In this document: positions 1-5,998 of the stretch, one piece after another
How positions within the stretch are numbered: the stretch's first letter is position 1
How the letters are laid out: each line of letters begins with the position of its first letter
Assembly (NCBI GenBank): GCA_023136785.1
Contig: JAGLQP010000023.1
Coordinates: forward strand, 1-11,462
Source: Spirochaetales bacterium
GTDB taxonomy: Bacteria; Spirochaetota; Spirochaetia; SZUA-6; DRHE01
Length of the DNA stretch: 11,462 nucleotides
Direction of reading: 5' to 3'
Position numbers and translations under genes: made by a program
Notes under the pieces: model-generated
The model's input: only the letters and a program-made list of their open reading frames with translations
What the model was told of the DNA's origin: nothing
The model's database searches: none

Positions 1-18
1 GGTAATGGGGGTATGCCA

Positions 19-47
19 TTGACTCCGGTAACCACAACATATAGAAT
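19..47 (+). promoter_or_regulatory. Near-consensus sigma-70 promoter
   Basis: TTGACT at 19-24 and TAGAAT at 42-47 each match the consensus at five of six positions, with an ideal 17-base spacer. Transcription would start near 54, almost at the first codon of the transposase remnant. It may be the old insertion-sequence promoter. With the transposase dead, it could now feed the TRAP receptor gene through a leader of about 280 bases. This is motif evidence only. Confidence 0.45.
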
Positions 48-55
48 TTGTCCTT

Positions 56-286
56 GTGGAGAATTATCCGAAGACACTATTAGATTTCGAGCGCCGTTTT
101 AACACCGAAGAAGCATGTCGTAAATATCTGTTCAAACTTCGCTGACCGACAGGCTTTGAGTGTCCACGATGCGGTTTTCAAGCATCTGTTACAGCAGGTA
201 CGATATTTCAGGATACGAAGAAGCCATTACATCTTTGGTTCCGTATGATATGTATAATGCACGGGAGATACATACCGGCGGCGTAG
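56..286 (+). pseudogene. Degenerate IS1595-family transposase fragment
   Basis: The frame read from 56 gives a protein that starts like the zinc-ribbon N-terminus of IS1595-family (ISXO2-like) transposases: NYPKTLLDFERRF, then TEEACRKYLFKLR, then GFECPRCG and SVTAGTIFQDTKKPLHLWFR. Three defects show it is dead. A TGA at 143-145 sits where the family has the Trp of an R-W-P motif. About 20-25 codons are missing between the first CPRCG (161-175) and the Q-x-SVTAGTIF block (179 onward), which removes the second zinc-binding CxxC. Homology then fades after about 256, and a stop lies at 284-286, so the whole catalytic DDE/N domain is absent. No terminal inverted repeats or target duplication are visible. 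The remnant lies directly upstream of the TRAP receptor gene. Family assignment is from memory of conserved motifs and is fairly secure. The exact left limit is not. Confidence 0.78.
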
Positions 287-335
287 TGACACAGCTATCC
301 TCCCGGGTAAACCTGAAATTGGATCAAGGATGTTT

Positions 336-1328
336 ATGAAGGTTAGAAGAACTCTCTGCCTGTTGTGTATTGCCGTTGTACTGTCTGCACCCGTTTCAGC
401 CCAGGTAATCAAGCTCGGCAGCCTGGCACCGGAGGGATCTCCCTGGGACAAGGCGCTGCGGCGGATCGCCGCTGACTGGAACACCGTGTCGAATGGCCGG
501 TTGAAGGTGAGAGTATTCGCCGGCGGCATTGCCGGGGATGAGCCCGACATGGTGCGTAAGATCAGGATCAATCAGCTCCAGGCGGCTGCGATAACCGGCG
601 TTGGATTGGGAAGTATCGTCGAGGATATCTACGCTGTGCAGCTCCCATTGCTGATCCGTACTACCGAAGAGATGGAGTACGTGATGGCAGAGATGGAACC
701 GACCCTGAACAAGATGCTCCAAGAAAAGGGCTTCACAATGGTGGCTTGGTTTCTGGCGGGGTGGGCTCATCTTTTCTCAAAGACACCGGCAGTGACCCCC
801 GGGGAGGTAAAACGGCTGAAACTGCAGGTGGACTACTCCGCTCCCACGATTATCCAGGCCTGGAAGGAATTGGGCTTCCGCATGGTTCCCGTTGCCTCCA
901 CCGAGGTGCTGACCGCGCTGCAAAGCGATATGCTCGAAGCTTTCCTGTTGACCCCGCTTACCGCAGCGGCCGTGCAGTGGTTCGGTCTGGCCAAGAATAT
1001 GATGGATCTGCCCATCGCTCCCATGATCGGCGGCATCATCATCTCCGAGCGGGTATGGAACAGTATTCCCGATGATCTGAAACCGGAGCTGCTGTCCATC
1101 GTCGAGCAGCATCTGGATGCTTTGAGTCGGGAGACCACGGTTCTGGAGGAAAAGGCCGTGGCGATCATGCTGGAGAACGGCTTGCAGATCCATCCTGTTT
1201 CCCCTCAGGCGGAAGCGGAATGGGAGCGGGTGATGAGTGAGGGATTGGATCTGATCACCGGCAAAGTAGTCTCCGCGGAAATGGTCGGGGAGGTTAAGAT
1301 GCACCTGGAGGAGTACCGACGGCGCTGA
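336..1328 (+). CDS. TRAP transporter substrate-binding protein (DctP family)
   Basis: This is the periplasmic solute receptor of a tripartite ATP-independent (TRAP) transporter, 330 residues from the ATG at 336, the usual family length. I prefer 336 to the in-frame ATG at 330 because AAGGA at 326-330 then sits five bases upstream. Residues 1-22 are a Sec signal peptide (basic MKVRR, hydrophobic core, APVSA cleavage site). The mature protein begins with VIKLGSLAPEGSPWDKAL, followed by GRLKVRVFAGG and later the ALQSDMLEAFLLTPLTA ligand-cleft segment, all typical of DctP. The position that normally carries the carboxylate-binding arginine (the K-x-R of strand 'LKxRV') is glutamine here (Q164 in RLKLQVDY), so the ligand may not be a simple dicarboxylate. 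No DctQ or DctM gene follows. Treponemes have receptor (TatP) plus TPR-partner systems, a possible analogy. Ligand unknown. Confidence 0.88.
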   Translation: MKVRRTLCLLCIAVVLSAPVSAQVIKLGSLAPEGSPWDKALRRIAADWNTVSNGRLKVRVFAGGIAGDEPDMVRKIRINQLQAAAITGVGLGSIVEDIYAVQLPLLIRTTEEMEYVMAEMEPTLNKMLQEKGFTMVAWFLAGWAHLFSKTPAVTPGEVKRLKLQVDYSAPTIIQAWKELGFRMVPVASTEVLTALQSDMLEAFLLTPLTAAAVQWFGLAKNMMDLPIAPMIGGIIISERVWNSIPDDLKPELLSIVEQHLDALSRETTVLEEKAVAIMLENGLQIHPVSPQAEAEWERVMSEGLDLITGKVVSAEMVGEVKMHLEEYRRR

Positions 1329-1495
1329 GCGGACAAAATCGCGAAGCGACGGCGTTCTTTGCAGATCGGGTAGAGCAATTCGACTTCACCGAGCTCATGA
1401 GGATGATCACCCATACTCCCCAGGATTCCCCTGAGATTATCGATCCTGGGAAGCTCGTAGGGCTCGCCCGAGCCTTCGATGATTTCCTGCGGTAA
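1325..1495 (+). CDS. Possible small protein overlapping the TRAP receptor stop
   Basis: I do not recognise this frame. It is open from 1298 to the TAA at 1493-1495 and reads with ordinary local codon use, including the segments FFADRVEQFDFTELMRMI and DPGKLVGLARAFDDFL. This is acidic, soluble and probably helical. There is no ATG, GTG or TTG until the ATG at 1397. However, CTG at 1325-1327 overlaps the TGA of the receptor (1326-1328) in the pattern of a coupled CTGA junction, and GGAGGAG lies at 1307-1313. From CTG it would encode 56 residues, and from ATG 1397 only 32. It could be a coupled partner of the receptor, a remnant of a larger gene, or chance. Lack of a conventional start keeps confidence low. 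Confidence 0.35.
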   Translation: MSGQNREATAFFADRVEQFDFTELMRMITHTPQDSPEIIDPGKLVGLARAFDDFLR

Positions 1496-1595
1496 TTCTG
1501 ATGTACAGACTACAAGTGAATCGTGCCCCGACTCCTCGTATAGGAGGGCTGATTCGAAATACAAGGGAAAAACACGAGAGTGAGGATATTGCCCC

Positions 1596-2699
1596 TCAAA
1601 TCTCCTTCAGCTCCACATTGAAGATGCGTTTGAAGATCGACAGGAGAGTTACGGCAACACTCATAGCCAACGGACCAAAGAGCAGACCCCAAATTCCGAA
1701 GAGGGAAACCCCGCCTAAAATACCAATAAACACCAGTAGTGGGTGTAGCTGGGTGTCCTTGCCCACCAATCTCGGCCGGAGTACGTAGTCCACCAGTGGA
1801 ATCAACCCGCCTCCGATCACTAACATGATCGCCGCCTGAAGGTAATTCCCCAGGGCGAATAGTATCAATGTTGTAGGCAGCCAAATCACCGCGGGACCTA
1901 AACCTGGAATCGCTGCCAGGACGAGGAACAGTACCCCAAACAGAACAGAGCCGGGAATTCCCATTGCCAAAAACAGGACCGCGCCGATCGTGCCTTGAAT
2001 ACCACCGATTAGAAAGGTGCTTTTCAACGTGGCCCGACTGACCGAAACAAATTTGTCTATGATGGCCAGCTTGTCCTCCTTCGGCAGGGGAATGGCTGCC
2101 GAGGCAGAAAGAAGAGCCTTGTCGCCGTCGCGAATCATGAAAAACAGACTGTATAGAAAAACGAAGAATAAGAGCAGAACCCGCGCAACGTTTCCCATCA
2201 AATTGGTCGTGCTTTGCAGAATCGAGCTTAACGACTGTTGTATGATACCGACCAGTCTTGTGCTGTCGATCAGACCGGATATTCGCTGCCCCTCAACAAA
2301 GGGTAGATTCGAAATTGCTGAATCGATGTTCTGAAGCCAGATCCTGATTTGTGGGATGTTCCGGTTGATCAGCCTGGTTACCTCGATCACGTTCTCGGTG
2401 ACAAAATAACCGAGTACAGCTATCGGAATGAGGATGATCAGGCAAAAGATGACCAAGGAGATGAATGCTGCCAGGGTGGATTTCTGTTTGACCCGTTTTA
2501 GGATCCTACGGTGCAGCGGATGGAACAACGCTGCAGCAATCGCAGCCAGTAGGATAGGGAGGAGCAACACCCGGGCTACGAAAAACACGAGCAGTGCCGC
2601 TCCAACGAGAAGTATCAGGAAGAAGATTCGATTCAACCGCTGCGAACCGCTTTGCGGTTCCGCAGGCTTGCCTTCGCCCAGTTTCCTTTTATTGCTCAT
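1596..2699 (-). CDS. AI-2E family (UPF0118/PF01594) membrane transporter
   Basis: This is an integral inner-membrane protein of 367 residues, the normal family length. After a charged 22-residue cytoplasmic tail come hydrophobic segments at roughly 25-60 and 75-100. An amphipathic periplasmic stretch (about 101-168) follows, then further segments at about 169-189, 227-268, 270-300 and 320-352. Family hallmarks are IPGLGP (264-269), DYVLRPRLVG (304-313), HPLLVFIGILGG (319-330) and GLLFGPL (338-344). Members include the E. coli AI-2 exporter candidate TqsA and Na+/H+ antiporter-like proteins, so the cargo cannot be assigned. The start ATG (2697-2699) has GGAG about eight bases upstream on the minus strand. 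It is a single gene, convergent with the TRAP receptor and divergent from the isomerase gene. Confidence 0.9.
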   Translation of the reverse strand: MSNKRKLGEGKPAEPQSGSQRLNRIFFLILLVGAALLVFFVARVLLLPILLAAIAAALFHPLHRRILKRVKQKSTLAAFISLVIFCLIILIPIAVLGYFVTENVIEVTRLINRNIPQIRIWLQNIDSAISNLPFVEGQRISGLIDSTRLVGIIQQSLSSILQSTTNLMGNVARVLLLFFVFLYSLFFMIRDGDKALLSASAAIPLPKEDKLAIIDKFVSVSRATLKSTFLIGGIQGTIGAVLFLAMGIPGSVLFGVLFLVLAAIPGLGPAVIWLPTTLILFALGNYLQAAIMLVIGGGLIPLVDYVLRPRLVGKDTQLHPLLVFIGILGGVSLFGIWGLLFGPLAMSVAVTLLSIFKRIFNVELKEI

Positions 2700-2775
2700 T
2701 GTTTTTCTCCGTCACGTGTTCGTTATCGGGACAGGTGTCACCGTCATCCTCAGCATCCATGTTCCTCGAATCCCC

Positions 2776-2781
2776 TGTCAA
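2776..2781 (-). promoter_or_regulatory. Possible -35 box for the AI-2E family gene
   Basis: On the minus strand a perfect TTGACA lies about 80 bases before the start of the AI-2E family gene. No convincing -10 hexamer sits 16-18 bases downstream (the best is GATGCT), so this is a half-supported promoter only. Confidence 0.2.
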
Positions 2782-2801
2782 TCTACCACATCGGTGCGAA
2801 T

Positions 2802-2849
2802 GATTCCCACTGAGCCGGACTATACCGGGACTAACACGGTTCGGGAATC
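2802..2849. repeat. Nested inverted repeat in the divergent intergenic region
   Basis: Outer arms GATTCCC (2802-2808) and GGGAATC (2843-2849) are perfect seven-base inverted repeats. Inside lies a second dyad, CCGG (2814-2817) and CCGG (2824-2827), around a six-base AT-rich loop. The structure sits between the divergent AI-2E and isomerase genes (2700-2990). The rest of this region shows no ORF that looks coding. It may be an operator, a transcribed hairpin, or chance. Confidence 0.3.
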
Positions 2850-2926
2850 GTCTGATGTGATCTATAGGGTAAGCAGGACAGCACACCACCCTGGCTACCA
2901 ACCGGTCGAATCTGAAGGTCGTGTGG

Positions 2927-2954
2927 TTGACCTAAGTGCAGAAATTGATAGAGT
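2927..2954 (+). promoter_or_regulatory. Candidate promoter for the sugar isomerase gene
   Basis: TTGACC (2927-2932, five of six) and TAGAGT (2949-2954, four of six) are 16 bases apart. A start near 2961 would give a 30-base leader containing the AGGAG ribosome site at 2980-2984. Motif evidence only. Confidence 0.3.
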
Positions 2955-2990
2955 GGCATCTGACACCTGAAGTTCGAATAGGAGAAACCG

Positions 2991-3806
2991 ATGGCGTATC
3001 TATTTCCACTTTCCATTCAGCTGACCCTCCCCGAAGCGTATCCAAAGGATGAGCATTTTCGTCAAGTTCTCGAATCCCTTCAGCAGCATGGGTTCTCAGG
3101 GGTCGAGCTCAATATCGTTCGCCTGGAACAGATCGATCCACAGGAGCTCAAAAGTTTCCTCTATCAATTCGACCTGAAAATGACTATGTTCGCCTCCGGC
3201 GCCGCCACCAAAGCATCGGGGCTTTCCCTGTCATCGGAGGATGAGGACCTGCGGGCTAGATCGATCGCAGGCTGTGAGAAGTTCATCGAGTTTGTCGGCC
3301 AATTCGACGCCGGCGTGATTGTAGGATTTTTAAAAGGAGGACCCGCTCAAGATCGGGAAAAAGCCAGAAGGGCTTTCCAAGAATCTCTCAGAGCGATCGC
3401 ACCTCGCGCCCGGGAACTCCAGGTTCCCGTATTGATCGAGGCTACCAACCGTTATGAAGCGGCGGTGGCAAACAGTCTGGATGATACCTTTGGGCTGATT
3501 GCAGCGGTCGGCGGCAATCCCTTTATTAAAATGCTACCCGATACATTTCATATGAATATCGAGGAGAGGGATCAGTTCGATGCCCTGGCCAGACATGCTG
3601 CCCTCTACGATTCTCTTCACATCTCCGACAACAACCGTCACTTTCCGGGATTCGGGGCGATCCGGTTCGACAGGATTGTTGATTTCTTGAGAGATATGGG
3701 TTACCGCGGCGGGATCGCTATTGAAGGTAATATTAAAGAGGACCTGATCTCCGACATCCGGGAGACGATGAAATACCTCGAACCGATTCTGCGGGAAGAA
3801 GAATGA
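2991..3806 (+). CDS. Sugar phosphate isomerase/epimerase-like TIM-barrel protein
   Basis: This is a xylose-isomerase-like TIM barrel (AP endonuclease 2 family, PF01261) of 271 residues. That is the usual size of ketose epimerases, hydroxypyruvate isomerases and IolE/IolI-type inositol enzymes. The metal-binding residues can be placed at the family's spacing: E150 (LIEATNRYE), D184 (LPDTFHMNIEE, with H187), H210 (LHISDNNRH) and E245 (IAIEGN). R216 and H217 follow in the SDNNRH loop, which usually contacts substrate. There is no signal peptide, so it is cytoplasmic. The ATG has AGGAG six bases upstream. It precedes the hydrolase gene at 3846 by 39 bases on the same strand. A Gfo/Idh oxidoreductase lies nearby, a common partnership in sugar and inositol catabolism. 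The exact substrate is unknown. Confidence 0.85.
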   Translation: MAYLFPLSIQLTLPEAYPKDEHFRQVLESLQQHGFSGVELNIVRLEQIDPQELKSFLYQFDLKMTMFASGAATKASGLSLSSEDEDLRARSIAGCEKFIEFVGQFDAGVIVGFLKGGPAQDREKARRAFQESLRAIAPRARELQVPVLIEATNRYEAAVANSLDDTFGLIAAVGGNPFIKMLPDTFHMNIEERDQFDALARHAALYDSLHISDNNRHFPGFGAIRFDRIVDFLRDMGYRGGIAIEGNIKEDLISDIRETMKYLEPILREEE

Positions 3807-3830
3807 GCTGCTCCCGGTGTATAATTGATT

Positions 3831-3840
3831 AGGAAGGAGG
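3831..3840 (+). promoter_or_regulatory. Strong ribosome binding site that fixes the hydrolase start
   Basis: AGGAAGGAGG ends five bases before the ATG at 3846. This selects that start over the in-frame TTG at 3825, which would place the Shine-Dalgarno inside the coding sequence. A perfect TATAAT at 3820-3825 just upstream lacks a -35 partner. Confidence 0.7.
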
Positions 3841-3845
3841 TTACT

Positions 3846-4568
3846 ATGAAAAGTTATGTCTTTATGCTCTGGTTCCTGTCTGCAGCGGTCACTCTGTCCG
3901 GTCTGGAAGGATTTGAATCGGACAGCTTCTCGACCCAGGGGGGCATCCTTACGATCCACTTCATCGGTCACGGTACGCTGATGTTCGAGTACGGGGGTAA
4001 AATAATCCACGTGGACCCGGTGAGTCGCGAAGCGGACTATGGTAAGTTGCCCAAGGCGGACCTGATCCTCATCACCCATGCTCATTTCGACCATTTGGAC
4101 AAGCAGGCAATCGACAAGATTCGCAGAGGGGACACCCAAATCATCCTGAACCAGGAATCCGCCGCCAAGCTCGGCGAGGGTACGGTGATGGCAAACGGCG
4201 ATGTTCTCAACGTTCTCGGTCTCACCATCCAGGCTATCCCCGCGTACAATACTACGAAGAACCGTGAACGATATCACCCCAAAGCTCGGGACAACGGTTA
4301 TATGATCAGCTTCAATGACAAACGGGTATACGTGGCTGGGGACACGGAGAACCACCAACAGATGATGAATCTTCAAGACATCGATGTCGCCTTTTTGCCT
4401 ATGAATCAGCCGTATACCATGACGCCGGAACAGGTCGCTGCCGCGGCACGAGCCTTCCGACCTAAAGTCCTCTATCCCTACCATTACGGCAACACGGATC
4501 CCAACAGGCTCGTCGATCTGTTGCAGGATGTTCCGGAGGTGGAGGTGCGTATACGTAGGCTGGATTGA
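3846..4568 (+). CDS. Exported MBL-fold metallo-hydrolase, UlaG-like
   Basis: This is a metal-dependent hydrolase of the metallo-beta-lactamase superfamily, 240 residues. Visible motifs are GHGT (41-44), the zinc signature HAHFDH (H78, H80, D82, H83), AGDTE with metal ligand D166, FLPMNQPYTMTPEQV (183-197) and PYHYG with H213. These match the UlaG (L-ascorbate-6-phosphate lactonase)/UPF0173 group, many members of which have unknown substrates. Residues 1-19 (MK followed by a hydrophobic stretch) look like a signal peptide or membrane anchor. This predicts action outside the cytoplasm, unlike UlaG itself. It follows the isomerase gene on the same strand and ends 26 bases from the convergent oxidoreductase gene. 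A lactonase role is inference only. Confidence 0.85.
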   Translation: MKSYVFMLWFLSAAVTLSGLEGFESDSFSTQGGILTIHFIGHGTLMFEYGGKIIHVDPVSREADYGKLPKADLILITHAHFDHLDKQAIDKIRRGDTQIILNQESAAKLGEGTVMANGDVLNVLGLTIQAIPAYNTTKNRERYHPKARDNGYMISFNDKRVYVAGDTENHQQMMNLQDIDVAFLPMNQPYTMTPEQVAAAARAFRPKVLYPYHYGNTDPNRLVDLLQDVPEVEVRIRRLD

Positions 4569-4594
4569 GGTCTTTCGGCGACCGGTGTCGGAAA

Positions 4595-5749
4595 CTACAT
4601 TTTCAGCCTCGTCCATTTATTGTCTGAACCGGCGCTCTCCAAAACCGTTTCAACGAAGCTCATGCCCTTGACCCCGTCATCGATGTTGGGAAAATCCCCA
4701 CTGGAACCGTTTCCCCCACCCATCTGCCGCCGGATCGCCTGGAAGAACTCTTGATAGAGATTGGCGAAAGCGACAATGAGACCGTCGGGGTGACCGCCGG
4801 GGAGCCTGCTGGCAGCCTTCGCATTTTCATGCAGGTAGGGACCCCCTTTGTACAACACGGTGTCGAAACTCTCCAGATCACGGATCAGCAGCGATTCCGG
4901 CTGCTCCTGTTTCCAGGCCAAACTCTTCTTTGTGCCGTAGATCCGGATTGTCAATCCGTTTCGCTCCCCCGTTGACATCTGGGAAGCGCAGAAGACCCCT
5001 TTGGTCTCTCCTTTATAACGAATCAGCACATTGCCGTCATCCTCCAGACCATGACCTGCCAGGAAAGAGGTCGTGTCTGCACACAGCTCCTCGATCTCCA
5101 AACCGGTAATGTAGCGAACCAGGTTTTCCGCATGAATCCCGATATCCGCTATGGTCAGGGATTTGCCTGACACCTGCGGATCGAATTTCCAGGTTTTGGC
5201 ACCTTGAACCTTCCCCTGTAGTCGATAAGGCACCCAGCCTTGAAAATACTCGACAACTACTTTGAGGATCTTTCCCAACTCTCCATTTTTCACCATTTGT
5301 TTTGCCTGCTTGACCATCGGATATCCGGTATAGGCATGGGTAATCATGAAGATTCTGTTTTTGTCCGAAGAGATTTTTTTCAAACTTTTTGCCTGATCAA
5401 GAGTCAAAGCTACAGGTTTGTCGCAAACCACATGAAAATCATGTTCCAAAAAAGTACGGGCGATTTCAAAATGGGTGGAATTGGGCGTGACGATAACGAC
5501 GAAATCGAACCGCTGTTCTTCGGGGACCTCTGCTTCCTTCCGAGCCATCTCCCGATAATCGTGATAGATCCGCTGCGGATCCAGGTGCAGCTGAGCGCCG
5601 CTCTGCCTTGACTTCTCCGGATCCCGAGAAAAAGCTCCGGCTACAATTTCGGCGTTGTTGTCCAGTTGTAGAGCCATGCGGTGAACCGGGCCGATAAATG
5701 CTCCGATTCCTCCGCCGACCATTCCCGCCCGTAATTTTCGCTTATCCAT
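4595..5749 (-). CDS. Gfo/Idh/MocA family NAD(P)-dependent oxidoreductase
   Basis: This is a cytoplasmic dehydrogenase of 384 residues. The Rossmann loop GMVGGGIGAFIG (9-20) binds NAD(P). The family's conserved lysine is in CDKP (K111-P112), and the catalytic D-x-x-x-H pair is D202/H206 in DIGIHAENL. The C-terminal GFO_IDH_MocA domain follows, including LPGGHPDG and the FANLYQEFF helix, a pattern common in myo-inositol and other sugar or polyol dehydrogenases. The ATG at 5747-5749 is chosen over an in-frame upstream codon because AAGGAGGAA lies just before it (5754-5762 on the minus strand). A TACAAT hexamer on the minus strand (5778-5783) could be its -10, though the -35 is poor. Its gene is divergent from the cysteine hydrolase and convergent with the metallo-hydrolase. 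Substrate unknown. Confidence 0.9.
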   Translation of the reverse strand: MDKRKLRAGMVGGGIGAFIGPVHRMALQLDNNAEIVAGAFSRDPEKSRQSGAQLHLDPQRIYHDYREMARKEAEVPEEQRFDFVVIVTPNSTHFEIARTFLEHDFHVVCDKPVALTLDQAKSLKKISSDKNRIFMITHAYTGYPMVKQAKQMVKNGELGKILKVVVEYFQGWVPYRLQGKVQGAKTWKFDPQVSGKSLTIADIGIHAENLVRYITGLEIEELCADTTSFLAGHGLEDDGNVLIRYKGETKGVFCASQMSTGERNGLTIRIYGTKKSLAWKQEQPESLLIRDLESFDTVLYKGGPYLHENAKAASRLPGGHPDGLIVAFANLYQEFFQAIRRQMGGGNGSSGDFPNIDDGVKGMSFVETVLESAGSDNKWTRLKM

Positions 5750-5797
5750 AGTATTCCTCCTTGTTGAGAAAAACAGTATTGTAGGCCGTAATCGCAA

Positions 5798-5828
5798 TAT
5801 AGTGTAGACTTCAACGGAAATTTGAAGT
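5798..5828 (+). promoter_or_regulatory. -10 box with perfect inverted-repeat operator candidate
   Basis: TATAGT at 5798-5803 (five of six) would start rightward transcription near 5810, though no good -35 is seen. Overlapping that point is a perfect dyad: ACTTCAA (5808-5814), seven-base spacer, TTGAAGT (5822-5828). Arm length, spacing and position between two divergent genes fit a dimeric repressor site that could control both directions. No regulator gene is in the window. Inference from symmetry and position. Confidence 0.4.
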
Positions 5829-5835
5829 GGTACTA

Positions 5836-5865
5836 TTCCCGGGATACAGCGGTTCCTGCCGGGAA
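5836..5865 (+). promoter_or_regulatory. Leader hairpin before the small ORF/cysteine hydrolase
   Basis: TTCCCGG (5836-5842) and CCGGGAA (5859-5865) form a perfect seven-base stem, with an inner CAG/CTG three-base stem possible. The hairpin ends six bases before a very purine-rich Shine-Dalgarno stretch (5871-5882), so it could affect translation of the ORF at 5891. No T-run follows, so it is not a classical terminator. Confidence 0.35.
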
Positions 5866-5890
5866 ATGAAGGAGGAAGGAGGTTTTTGCC

Positions 5891-5998
5891 TTGGAGACAC
5901 GGACCTTAGGAAGGACCGGTCTGGAGCGCTGTCCCTTTGAAGGCGATATCATCGGCAAGATGAAGCGGGCGGGGGAGGTCTTCGAGGTCAGCGGCTGA
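5891..5998 (+). CDS. Small ORF with aldo/keto reductase-like N-terminus; stub or leader
   Basis: TTG at 5891 lies eight bases after AGGAAGGAGG (5873-5882) and opens a 35-codon frame. Its TGA (5996-5998) overlaps the ATG of the next gene (TGATG), which implies translational coupling. The first dozen residues, METRTLGRTGLE, match the canonical opening of aldo/keto reductases. The rest (RCPFEGDIIGKMKRAGEV onward) does not continue that fold, and I do not recognise it. The likeliest reading is a decayed reductase gene whose start signals survive and whose body was deleted. The alternative is a real small protein or leader peptide that sets translation of the hydrolase. The overlap and strong ribosome site show the frame is probably still translated, but function is unknown. 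Confidence 0.45.
   Translation: METRTLGRTGLERCPFEGDIIGKMKRAGEVFEVSG

Noticed and set aside
777..1304. Long antisense open frame across the TRAP receptor gene.
   Set aside because: It is the mirror frame of a well-supported gene and its translation lacks any recognisable domain.
1531..1545. CTCCT/AGGAG inverted repeat after the TRAP receptor as a terminator.
   Set aside because: Five-pair stem with no T-tract after it.
1581..1600. Hairpin TGAGG/CCTCA after the AI-2E gene with a T-run further on, as a terminator.
   Set aside because: The stem is only five pairs, includes the stop codon, and the T-run starts about eight bases later.
2428..2970. 180-codon plus-strand frame covering the AI-2E gene start and intergenic region.
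   Set aside because: Composition is low-complexity and Arg/Ser/Thr rich, it opposes a clear gene, and it has no ribosome site.
3820..3825. Perfect TATAAT before the metallo-hydrolase as a promoter.
   Set aside because: No -35 match at 16-18 bases and no properly spaced extended -10. The start site would fall inside the ribosome binding site.
4569..4594. TTTC...GAAA symmetry between the convergent hydrolase and dehydrogenase genes as a bidirectional terminator.
   Set aside because: Alternative pairings give only four consecutive pairs with several mismatches.
3534..4616. 360-codon antisense frame across the isomerase and hydrolase genes.
   Set aside because: Both genes on the opposite strand have complete catalytic motifs, so this frame is a by-product of their codon use.
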